The notes below the pieces were generated by a model, which was given only the letters and a program-made list of their open reading frames with translations, searched no databases and was not told the origin of the DNA. Shown piece by piece: positions 33,153-39,840 of a DNA stretch of 39,840 bases. How positions within the stretch are numbered: position 1 is the first letter of the stretch; the number at the start of each line of letters is the position of its first letter. Both the position numbers and the translations under genes were made by a program. Origin of the DNA: Acidimicrobiia bacterium (GTDB lineage: Bacteria > Actinomycetota > Acidimicrobiia > Acidimicrobiales > Bin134); NCBI GenBank assembly GCA_009842675.1, contig VYEX01000069.1, positions 1-39,840 on the forward strand. Direction: 5' to 3'.

Positions 33153-34898
33153 CTACCGGGTGCCGCGCACCAGCCGGCCGGGCCGGGCCCCGGTATCGGT
33201 GCCATTGCTCCGGGTCACCTCGCCGGCTACCACCGTGGCCACATAGCCATCAGCCTGCTGGTCGAGACGACGGCCCCCGGCAGGCAGGTCGTGGACCACC
33301 CGCGGCGAGCGCAGGGTGAGCGCCTGATGGTCGATCACATTGGCGTCGGCTCGCTTGCCCACTTCAAGGGTTCCCCGGTCGCCCAGCCCGTAGAGAGCGG
33401 CGGTGTCGTTGGTCTGCTTCTTCACCACCCACTCCAAGGGAAGCTGCTCGCCCCGGGTGCGATCCCTGGTCCAGTGGGTAACCATGAAGGTGGGAATGGA
33501 GGCGTCGCAGATCATGCCGCAGTGGGCCCCGCCGTCGGACAGCCCCGACACCCCGGCGGGATGCAGCAGCTGCTCGCGGATCACGTCGTGGTTCTCCTCC
33601 ACGTAGTTGAACATGGGCAGCATCATCAGCGCGTGCCCGTCGTCTTCGAGGCACAGGTCGTACATCATCTCCAGCGGGTCCACCCCCCGGGCCTCGGCCA
33701 TGGCCGTCACGGTCCGGTCGTTGGTGGGCTCGTAGTCGGGCGGATCGCCTATCACGTACAGCTTGTGGATCATCGACGCCACCATGCTGGGCATCTGGTC
33801 GAACAGCACGGTTGGGTCGGGGGGCATATCGTCCTCCCCCAGGATCGCCGCCCGAACCGTCGGCTTGCGCAGTTCGGCCACCAGCTCGCCGAAGGGCAGG
33901 TGGGCCAGCGATGCGAAGGTGGGCCGCTTAGCGAAGGCATGATTCGTCTGGAGGCCGATGAGCATTCCGAACGGCCGGCCCGCAATCTGGGGATACACCC
34001 GGGCCCCCTCGTCGGTGGCCCGCAGCGACTCATCCATCATCTCCCGCCACAAATCGGGGGCGGCCTCCAGTTGCAACAGGGCAAACGACACCGGCACGTC
34101 GAAGCGGGCCGACAGGCGCCGCATCCAGTCCATCTCCTTGGGTGGGGCCACCAAGTCAAGGCCCGCGGCCCCGGCGGGGGCCAGCTCGAACACCCCTGAT
34201 CCGGCATCGGCCAGCGCTTGGCCCAATCCGAACAGCTCGTCCTCAGCGGCGAATGTGCCCGGCACCGGCTCGCCGTCGATGGCCTTGTGGCCCAGCGTGC
34301 GGGAGGTGGACACGCCCAGTGCACCGGCCTCGATGGCCTCGCGCACGATGGCGTACATGGCCTTGATGTCGTCGGGGTTGGCGGGCTCGTTCTTGGCCCC
34401 CCGCTCCCCCATCACGTAGCCCCGCACCGCGCCGTGGGCCACCTGGGTGGCCACATCGATGGACAGGCGGCGCTCGTCCAGAACGTCGAGGTACTCGGGG
34501 AAGCTCTCCCACCCCCAGGTGATGCCCTCGGCCAGGGCGGCGCCGGGGATGTCCTCCACCCCCTCCATGAGCTGAATGAGCCAGTCCTCTTTGCCGGGCT
34601 GCACGGGGGCGAAGCCGACGCCGCAGTTGCCCATCACCACGGTGGTCACCCCGTGGTTGGACGACGGCTGGAGCTTCTCGTCCCAAGTGACCTGGCCGTC
34701 GTAGTGGGTGTGGCAGTCCACGAAGCCCGGGGTCACCAGGAGCCCAGTGGCGTCAATGGTCTCGGCCGCATCGGGCGCGGGCCCGCCGCTGCGGTCCACC
34801 ACCGTCACCTTGCCGTCTTTGACCCCGATGTGGCCCACGAACCGGTCGGTGCCGGTCCCGTCCACCACGGTGCCGTTGGCGATCACCAGATCAAGCAC
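33153..34898 (-). CDS. N-acyl-D-amino-acid deacylase family amidohydrolase, copy 1
   Basis: 581 residues from a GTG at 34898 with GGGGAGG upstream. Amidohydrolase with LDLVIANGTVVDGTGTD, the metal motif GFVDCHTHYDGQVTWD, GVTTVVMGNCGVGFAP, and near the C-terminus GLSDGGAHCGMICDASIP. The family hydrolyses N-acyl-D-amino acids or related N-acyl and dipeptide-like substrates. It ends 13 bases before the Rieske gene. It is clearly paralogous to the next gene upstream, sharing long stretches such as the metal motif and the GVEDIPGAALAEG(or SEG)ITW segment. Confidence 0.88.
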   Translation of the reverse strand: MLDLVIANGTVVDGTGTDRFVGHIGVKDGKVTVVDRSGGPAPDAAETIDATGLLVTPGFVDCHTHYDGQVTWDEKLQPSSNHGVTTVVMGNCGVGFAPVQPGKEDWLIQLMEGVEDIPGAALAEGITWGWESFPEYLDVLDERRLSIDVATQVAHGAVRGYVMGERGAKNEPANPDDIKAMYAIVREAIEAGALGVSTSRTLGHKAIDGEPVPGTFAAEDELFGLGQALADAGSGVFELAPAGAAGLDLVAPPKEMDWMRRLSARFDVPVSFALLQLEAAPDLWREMMDESLRATDEGARVYPQIAGRPFGMLIGLQTNHAFAKRPTFASLAHLPFGELVAELRKPTVRAAILGEDDMPPDPTVLFDQMPSMVASMIHKLYVIGDPPDYEPTNDRTVTAMAEARGVDPLEMMYDLCLEDDGHALMMLPMFNYVEENHDVIREQLLHPAGVSGLSDGGAHCGMICDASIPTFMVTHWTRDRTRGEQLPLEWVVKKQTNDTAALYGLGDRGTLEVGKRADANVIDHQALTLRSPRVVHDLPAGGRRLDQQADGYVATVVAGEVTRSNGTDTGARPGRLVRGTR

Positions 34899-34942
34899 TG
34901 CTCGTCCTCCCCGTCTCTTTCTTGTTACTCAGCTTTGTTTGC

Positions 34943-36676
34943 CTAGCTTGCCGATCCGGCTCGGAGCAGCTTGCCGGGGCGGGCCCCGGTGTCCTCGCCG
35001 TCGCGGCGGGTCACCACTCCACTGACCAGCGTGGCCACATAGCCGGTGGCCCGCTGGTCGAAGCGGCGGCCCCCGGCCGGCAGGTCGGCGACCAGCTTCG
35101 GCGGGTGCAGCGTAAGCCCCTCGTGGTCGATGATGTTGATGTCGGCCTTCATGCCCGGCTCCAGCGTGCCCCGGTCGGTAAGGCCGAACAGCCGGGCGGT
35201 GTCGCGCGACTGCTTTTGCACCACGAACTCCAAGGGGAGCTTGTCACCCCGCTTGCGGTCGCGGGCCCAGAAGGTGAGCAGCCAGGTGGGCATGGAAGCG
35301 TCGCAGATGGCCCCGCAGTGGGCCCCGCCGTCGGACAGCCCCGACACCCCAGACGGGTGCATGAACATCTCCCGCACCGCGTCGGCGTTGCCGTGGCTGT
35401 AGTTCAGGAACGGGAACAGCAACAGCGCCCGACCGTCGTCCTCCAGCAGCAGGTCGTAGAGCAGCTCCTGGGTCTCTCGGCCTTGAGATTCGGCGATAGC
35501 GGCCACCGACCGCTCCGGACCGGGCTCGTAGTCGGGGGGATCGCCCAGCACGTAGATCCGGTGCAGCTGGGTGCCCATGTACTCGGCGAACTGGTTTGTG
35601 AACGAGCTCTCCTCCGACAAGATGGCCGCCTTGCGCTCGGGCTGGCGCAGCTCGGCCACCAGCTCATCCAGGGGCATCTCGGCGATCTCGGCGAAGCTCG
35701 GCCGGCTGCTGAAGGCGTGGTTGGTCTGGAGGCCGATGAGTATCCCGTTGCACCGGGGGGCGACCTGCGGATGGAGCTGGGCTCCCTCGGCCACTGCGTC
35801 GGCCGACAGGTCCATGATCTCCCGCCACAGCTCGGGGGCGGCATCCACCTGCACCAGGGCGAATGTGACCGGGCGGCCGGTGGCGGCCGACAGGCGGCGC
35901 ATCCAGTCCACCTCCTTGTGCGGGGCGGCCAAGTCCTCGCCAATCACACCGGCGGGGGCCAACTCGTACAAGCCGTGGCCCACATCAACCAGCGCTTCGC
36001 CGATGCCAAACAGCTCGTCCTCCGCGGCGTAGGTGCCGGGTACCGGCTCGCCGTCGATGGCCATGTGGGCGATGGTGCGGGATGTGGAGAAGCCGAAGGC
36101 CCCGGCCCTCAGCGCCTCAGCCACGATGTCGCGCATCTGGGCGATGTCTTCGGGGGTGGCGGGCTCGTTCTTCGCACCTCGCTCCCCCATCACGTAGGCC
36201 CGGACCGCGCCGTGGGGCACCTGGCAGCCGATGTCAAGCGACAAGGGTTTGCGCTCTAGGGCGTCGAGGTACTCGGGGAAGGTCTCCCACTCCCAGGTGA
36301 TCCCTTCCGACAACGCAGCGCCAGGGATGTCCTCCACCCCCTCCATGAGCTGGATGAGCCACTCCTCGGTGCCGGGACGCACCGGAGCGAAACCCACCCC
36401 GCAATTGCCCATCATCACCGTGGTCACACCGTGGTGGGCCGATGGCTCCAGAATCGGATCCCAGGTCACCTGCCCGTCGTAGTGGGTGTGGCAGTCCACG
36501 AACCCCGGGGTAACCAGCAGTCCGGTGGCGTCGAAGACCTCTTCGCCCTCCAGGTCGGGATTGCCGCCCGGATACACCTCGGTAATCCGGCCCCCGTAAA
36601 TGGCCACATCCCCAGTGAACGGCTCGCCACCATTGCCGTCCACAATCAAACCGCCCTTGATCACCAGATCGTGCAT
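34943..36676 (-). CDS. N-acyl-D-amino-acid deacylase family amidohydrolase, copy 2
   Basis: 577 residues from the ATG at 36676 (MHDLVIKGGLIVDGNGGEPF); the upstream extension of the frame crosses the divergent promoter region. Same layout as copy 1: GFVDCHTHYDGQVTWDPILE, VTTVMMGNCGVGFAPVRPG, GERGAKNEPATPEDI, and GLSDGGAHCGAICDASMP. It lies 44 bases upstream of copy 1 in the same orientation, so the pair looks like a tandem duplication that has since diverged, perhaps in acyl or side-chain preference. Confidence 0.88.
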   Translation of the reverse strand: MHDLVIKGGLIVDGNGGEPFTGDVAIYGGRITEVYPGGNPDLEGEEVFDATGLLVTPGFVDCHTHYDGQVTWDPILEPSAHHGVTTVMMGNCGVGFAPVRPGTEEWLIQLMEGVEDIPGAALSEGITWEWETFPEYLDALERKPLSLDIGCQVPHGAVRAYVMGERGAKNEPATPEDIAQMRDIVAEALRAGAFGFSTSRTIAHMAIDGEPVPGTYAAEDELFGIGEALVDVGHGLYELAPAGVIGEDLAAPHKEVDWMRRLSAATGRPVTFALVQVDAAPELWREIMDLSADAVAEGAQLHPQVAPRCNGILIGLQTNHAFSSRPSFAEIAEMPLDELVAELRQPERKAAILSEESSFTNQFAEYMGTQLHRIYVLGDPPDYEPGPERSVAAIAESQGRETQELLYDLLLEDDGRALLLFPFLNYSHGNADAVREMFMHPSGVSGLSDGGAHCGAICDASMPTWLLTFWARDRKRGDKLPLEFVVQKQSRDTARLFGLTDRGTLEPGMKADINIIDHEGLTLHPPKLVADLPAGGRRFDQRATGYVATLVSGVVTRRDGEDTGARPGKLLRAGSAS

Positions 36677-36766
36677 AACGCCATGGTAGATGGTGGCGTA
36701 CTCCCACCGCCGATCCGCAGACGCTCGGAAAAGAACAATTTGCCGTGCTGGGGTAACGTCGGGGGG

Positions 36767-37117
36767 ATGGCTGAGATCGTCGTGTACCACAACCCTGGTT
36801 GAGGCAAGTCCCGGGGCGCGCTCGACATTCTCGAGTCGCGCGGCGTCGAGTTCGACGTCGTCCAATACCTCAAAACGCCGCTGAGCCGAGACGACTTAGA
36901 GCGGTTCTTGGAGATGCTGCCCAATGAGCCTGCCGAGCTGGTGCGGGTAGACGGCCACTTCAAAGAGCTCGGGCTCGACATCGGCGACTACCAGAACGCC
37001 AATGCGGTTGCGGATCTGCTCATGGAGCATCCCAAGCTGATGCAGCGCCCTGTAGTGGTGCGGGGCAACCGAGCCGTGATCGCCCGCCCCTCGGAATTGG
37101 TCGAAGAGTTGCTGTGA
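36767..37117 (+). CDS. ArsC/Spx-family protein, candidate selenoprotein (TGA at the catalytic Cys codon)
   Basis: Read through the in-frame TGA at 36800-36802, the gene gives 116 residues, the normal length for ArsC. It starts MAEIVVYHNPG, then the TGA as codon 12, then GKSRGALDILESRG. E. coli plasmid R773 ArsC has catalytic Cys12 in the same context (IYHNPACGTSR). Arg60, Arg94 and Arg107, which bind arsenate in ArsC, fall at exactly the same numbers here (LVRVDGH, MQRPVVV, IARPSEL). Nothing else is broken and the stop is normal. Selenocysteine at position 12 is the simplest reading; a point nonsense mutation is the alternative. A gene caller would report only the last 69 codons from a TTG at 36908. 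It overlaps the RDD gene by four bases. Confidence 0.78.
36816..36841 (+). promoter_or_regulatory. Putative bacterial SECIS hairpin
   Basis: Thirteen bases after the TGA, GCGCG-CTCGA (36816-36825) pairs with TCGAG-T-CGCGC (36831-36841): ten base pairs with one bulged U and a five-base loop CATTC. The loop begins 23 bases after the TGA, within the distance usual for bacterial SECIS elements, and a bulged U is also seen in the E. coli fdhF element (there on the 5' side). The loop lacks the G often required at its start, so the match is incomplete. Confidence 0.45.
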
Positions 37118-37977
37118 GGGCCTTTAGCGGCATGTCGCAGGCTGAGGCCAAGGCACGGCTGCATTCATCGCGTAGGCGCTCGAAACCCAGAAGAACACCG
37201 GTGGATGACGAGGAATTCCCCGAAGGCGCCACCATCGTTGATGGCCCGGACGGCAAGCCGTATCCGGTGGCCGCGGTGTGGCGGCGGGCGCTGGCCCGGA
37301 TCATCGACGCCGTCACCGTGTTCTTCATCCAATGGATGCTCACCGTGATCCAGCTCTTGTGGTTCATGGACGACGTTTCCACCCGCTGGCAGCCCGAACC
37401 CTGGGGCCGGGCCACCGCGGCCATCCTGGGCTACATCTTCTTCCACTTCGTCTACACGATGGTGTTCCTGCGCTGGAACGAGGGCCAGACCCCGGCCATG
37501 GATCTGATGAAGCTGCGGGCCGTGCGCACCAAAGACGGCGGCCGCCTCGGTTTGGGCCGGTGCGGTGCCCGATGGCTGGTGGGCGGAGTGTCGTGGATTG
37601 CGCCCCCCGTGGTGCTCGGCGGGATCATCGTGAACGCGGCCACCTACCTCACGGTCCCCTTCGACCGCCGCCGCCGCACGGTGTCGGACTGGGTGGCCGG
37701 AACCACCGTCATCGCCTACAACCGCGACAAGGAAGACCCCGACGGGGTACTCGAGGAAGTGCTGGATGAGTTTGGCCAGCCGATGACGGTCCGAGAGCAG
37801 ATTCGGCGCAAGTACGGCCTCTTCGGTGGGCTTACCGGAATAGGCCGACAGGTCGAAGGCCGACGCCGGAACGGGCCGGATGCGCCGAGGGATTCCCAGT
37901 CGGGCCGTGATTCGCTTAACATGTCAGCCACGTCTGGGCCAGCCCACAGAAAGCAGGGGGAACGCCGTGGAATCTGA
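37114..37977 (+). CDS. RDD-family membrane protein
   Basis: 287 residues from a GTG at 37114 that overlaps the ArsC-like stop (GTGA); an ATG at 37132 is an alternative. After a basic N-terminal tail the RDD signature appears (VWRRALARIIDAVTVFFIQW), with about three or four hydrophobic segments to residue 200 (ILGYIFFHFVYTMVFLRW; WIAPPVVLGGIIVNAATYL), then PFDRRRRTVSDWVAGTTVI. The last 80 residues are charged and cytoplasmic-looking. RDD proteins are small membrane proteins, some proposed as ion or solute exchangers; the function here is unknown. The overlap suggests co-expression with the ArsC-like protein. Confidence 0.82.
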   Translation: MRAFSGMSQAEAKARLHSSRRRSKPRRTPVDDEEFPEGATIVDGPDGKPYPVAAVWRRALARIIDAVTVFFIQWMLTVIQLLWFMDDVSTRWQPEPWGRATAAILGYIFFHFVYTMVFLRWNEGQTPAMDLMKLRAVRTKDGGRLGLGRCGARWLVGGVSWIAPPVVLGGIIVNAATYLTVPFDRRRRTVSDWVAGTTVIAYNRDKEDPDGVLEEVLDEFGQPMTVREQIRRKYGLFGGLTGIGRQVEGRRRNGPDAPRDSQSGRDSLNMSATSGPAHRKQGERRGI

Positions 37978-39037
37978 GCGTCCGCTACTAGAGGTGGAAA
38001 ACCTCCGAACTTACTTCGACACGCCGCGCGGGATCCTCAAGGCAGTCGATGGGGTGAGCTTCTCGCTGGCCAAGGGCGAGACCATCGGCATCGTGGGCGA
38101 GTCGGGATCGGGCAAGTCGGTGCTGGTGCGCTCGATCATGAACATCTTGACCAGCAACGCCATTGTTCCCGACGGCTCCAACGTGATCTTCGACGGTAAG
38201 GACACCCGACAGCTGAGTCGTAGCGAGGCCAAGCACTTCTGGGGCACCCAGATGGCGATGATCTTCCAAGACCCCATGACTTCGCTGAACCCGGTCAAGA
38301 AGGTGGGCATCCAGATCACCGAGTCCATCCGCTACCACCTCGGGGCATCCAAGCAGGAGGCCATGGAGCGAGCGCTCGAGTTGATGATCCAGGTGGGCAT
38401 CCCCGAGCCCCGCAAGCGGCTCAAGGAGTACCCCCACCAGCTCTCGGGCGGTATGCGCCAGCGGGTCACCATCGCCATCGCCCTGGCCTGCAACCCCAAG
38501 CTGCTGATTGCCGACGAGCCCACCACCGCGCTGGACGTGACCGTACAGAAGCAGATCCTCGATCTGTTGGCCTCGCTCCAGGAGGAGTTGGGCATGGCCA
38601 TGATCCTCATCACCCATGACTTGGGCGTGGTGGCTGGCCGGGCCCGGCGCATCGGAGTGATGTACGCCGGCAAGATGGTGGAGACCGCCGACACCTCCAC
38701 GCTGTTCCACCACATGAACCACCCCTACACCGAGGCGCTGTTCAAGTCGATCCCTCGGGTGGAGCACCAGAGCCATACCCGGCTGGACGCCATAAGCGGC
38801 CGACCACCCGACATGGTGCTGGATCTGGTGGGTTGCCGGTTTGCCCCCCGGTGCCGCTACGCCCAGGAGCAGTGCACAACCGACGAGCCGGAGCTGTTTC
38901 AGACCGGCCAGTCCGGCCACCTCCAGGCCTGCTTCTATCCGGTGGGATCGCCGGAGAACGCTCAAGCACTGGCCACCAACCAGGAGACCGGCGTCACCGC
39001 CGCCGGCCTCGACCTGACCGCCGCCGCGGTCTCTTAG
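37967..39037 (+). CDS. Dipeptide/oligopeptide ABC transporter ATPase (DppD/OppD-like)
   Basis: 356 residues from a GTG at 37967, after CAGGGGGAA, overlapping the RDD gene end by 11 bases; upstream in-frame ATG codons lie within RDD. Walker A GESGSGKS at residues 44-51, signature [15 protein letters not shown], Walker [13 protein letters not shown], switch ITHDLGVV, and the C-terminal oligopeptide-type cysteine motif ([15 protein letters not shown] with a later LQACFYP) that may bind an iron-sulfur cluster. It energises import of peptides or nickel-like ligands with the next gene product. The permeases and binding protein are not in the window. Confidence 0.92.
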   Translation: MESERPLLEVENLRTYFDTPRGILKAVDGVSFSLAKGETIGIVGESGSGKSVLVRSIMNILTSNAIVPDGSNVIFDGKDTRQLSRSEAKHFWGTQMAMIFQDPMTSLNPVKKVGIQITESIRYHLGASKQEAMERALELMIQVGIPEPRKRLKEYPHQLSGGMRQRVTIAIALACNPKLLIADEPTTALDVTVQKQILDLLASLQEELGMAMILITHDLGVVAGRARRIGVMYAGKMVETADTSTLFHHMNHPYTEALFKSIPRVEHQSHTRLDAISGRPPDMVLDLVGCRFAPRCRYAQEQCTTDEPELFQTGQSGHLQACFYPVGSPENAQALATNQETGVTAAGLDLTAAAVS

Positions 39038-39070
39038 AACGACGAGCTCGTAGCCGAGGAGGACTCAAGA

Positions 39071-39840
39071 ATGGCTGGAACAGGCAAAGTCCACATGAGG
39101 GGCGAAGAGGCCTTGATTTCTGTCGAGGACCTAGTGATGGAGTTCCCCGCCGGACGCCGGGCCGTGGTGCACGCCGTGTCGGGCATCAGCTTCGACATCC
39201 TTGAAGGGGAGACCCTGGGCTTGGTGGGCGAGTCAGGCTGCGGCAAGTCCACCACTGGACGGGCCATGATGCAGCTTCCCTCGCCCACCGCGGGGTCAGT
39301 GCGCTTCGACGGTGTGGAAATGACCGAGCTGCCCAAGGAGGACCTGCGCCGCACCCGCACCCGGATGCAGATGATCTTCCAGGATCCGATCTCGTCTCTG
39401 AACCCCCGGCGCAAGGTGAAGGACATCGTGGCCGAGGGCCTGTCCATCTGGCACAACGATTCCGGGGATATGGCCAATCAGAAGGTGAACGAGGTGCTCG
39501 ATGCGGTGGGGCTCGACCCCGAGGTTGTCTCCGACCGCCGCCCCCATCAGTTCTCGGGGGGCCAGTGCCAGCGCATCTGCATCGCCCGGGCCCTGGTGCT
39601 CGACCCCAAGGTGATCATCTGCGACGAGCCGGTGTCGGCGCTGGACGTGTCGGTGCAGGCCCAGATCCTGAACCTCCTGGAAGAGATGAAGGACCGCTAC
39701 GGGCTGACTCTGGTGTTCATTGCCCACGACCTGGCCGTGGTCAAAAACGTCTCCGACCGGGTTGTGGTGATGTATCTGGGCAAGGTGTGCGAGGTGGCCG
39801 GGCCCGACGCCCTCTACGCCCACCCCGCCCACCCCTACAC
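39071..39840 (+). CDS. Dipeptide/oligopeptide ABC transporter ATPase (DppF/OppF-like), partial
   Basis: 256 codons are visible before the right edge cuts the gene. It starts at the ATG at 39071 with a strong GAGGAGGA about seven bases upstream. Walker A GESGCGKSTT, the Q-loop MQMIFQDPISSLNP, signature FSGGQCQRICIARAL, Walker B VIICDEPVSALD and switch IAHDLAVV are all present. The visible end HPAHPYT is the conserved start of the C-terminal family motif. With the DppD-like protein it forms the ATPase pair of one peptide importer. Confidence 0.92.
   Translation, partial: MAGTGKVHMRGEEALISVEDLVMEFPAGRRAVVHAVSGISFDILEGETLGLVGESGCGKSTTGRAMMQLPSPTAGSVRFDGVEMTELPKEDLRRTRTRMQMIFQDPISSLNPRRKVKDIVAEGLSIWHNDSGDMANQKVNEVLDAVGLDPEVVSDRRPHQFSGGQCQRICIARALVLDPKVIICDEPVSALDVSVQAQILNLLEEMKDRYGLTLVFIAHDLAVVKNVSDRVVVMYLGKVCEVAGPDALYAHPAHPY

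Noticed and set aside
36908..37117. A separate 69-residue gene starting at the TTG at 36908
   Set aside because: The conserved ArsC frame continues upstream to the ATG at 36767 through the TGA; the short version lacks the active site.

Overview
The window is high-GC bacterial DNA with densely packed, short-gapped genes. Several LLM-type flavin/F420 oxidoreductases, a GPP34 (GOLPH3-like) protein, a VapBC45-type toxin-antitoxin pair like Rv2018/Rv2019 of Mycobacterium tuberculosis, Ltp2/DUF35-type genes and many acyl-CoA, SDR and amidohydrolase enzymes point to an actinobacterium. An uncultured, possibly marine, Acidimicrobiia-like lineage is my inference; there is no marker gene to prove it.

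Region 1 (1-9.1 kb) is a defence and toxin-antitoxin island on the minus strand, visibly less GC-rich than the rest. It holds a type I-G (formerly I-U) CRISPR effector operon in the order csb1 (cas7), csb2 (cas5-cas6), cas3 (helicase, then HD nuclease), then a fourth subunit that runs off the left edge. Every junction is an overlap or a 2-base gap. Upstream lie a decayed XRE-type antitoxin gene, a VapB45/VapC45-like pair and a fused MNT-HEPN-like protein. There is no CRISPR array and no cas1, cas2 or cas4 in view.

Region 2 (9.2-21.4 kb) is a catabolic block. It contains two LLM oxidoreductases, an acyl-CoA dehydrogenase, two SDRs, two thiolase-fold proteins without the usual nucleophilic Cys, a double DUF35 OB-fold protein, an epoxide hydrolase, a cyclase-family hydrolase, a TauD-type dioxygenase and a GPP34 protein. 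The thiolase-like and DUF35 genes overlap and probably form an Ltp2-like retro-aldolase complex acting on CoA-linked side chains.

Region 3 (21.5-31.6 kb) is one long minus-strand operon for reductive pyrimidine (or hydantoin) breakdown: beta-ureidopropionase, omega-aminotransferase, dihydropyrimidinase, malonate/methylmalonate-semialdehyde dehydrogenase, a TIGR03842-like LLM oxidoreductase and a complete ABC importer with two permeases, an ATPase and an NMT1/THI5-like lipoprotein. No classical dihydropyrimidine dehydrogenase is present. A strong hairpin and two 35-base direct repeats follow the last gene. A 164-base palindromic, MITE-like element lies upstream of the first gene.

Region 4 (31.9-36.7 kb) has a Rieske oxygenase alpha subunit and two tandem N-acyl-D-amino-acid deacylase paralogues, all on the minus strand. 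Region 5 (36.77 kb to the end, plus strand) begins with the most striking gene of the window: an ArsC/Spx-family protein in which codon 12, the catalytic cysteine, is an in-frame TGA. A hairpin lies just downstream and the rest of the protein is intact, which makes it a candidate selenoprotein. It overlaps an RDD-family membrane protein and is followed by two Dpp/Opp-type peptide ABC ATPases, the second cut by the right edge.
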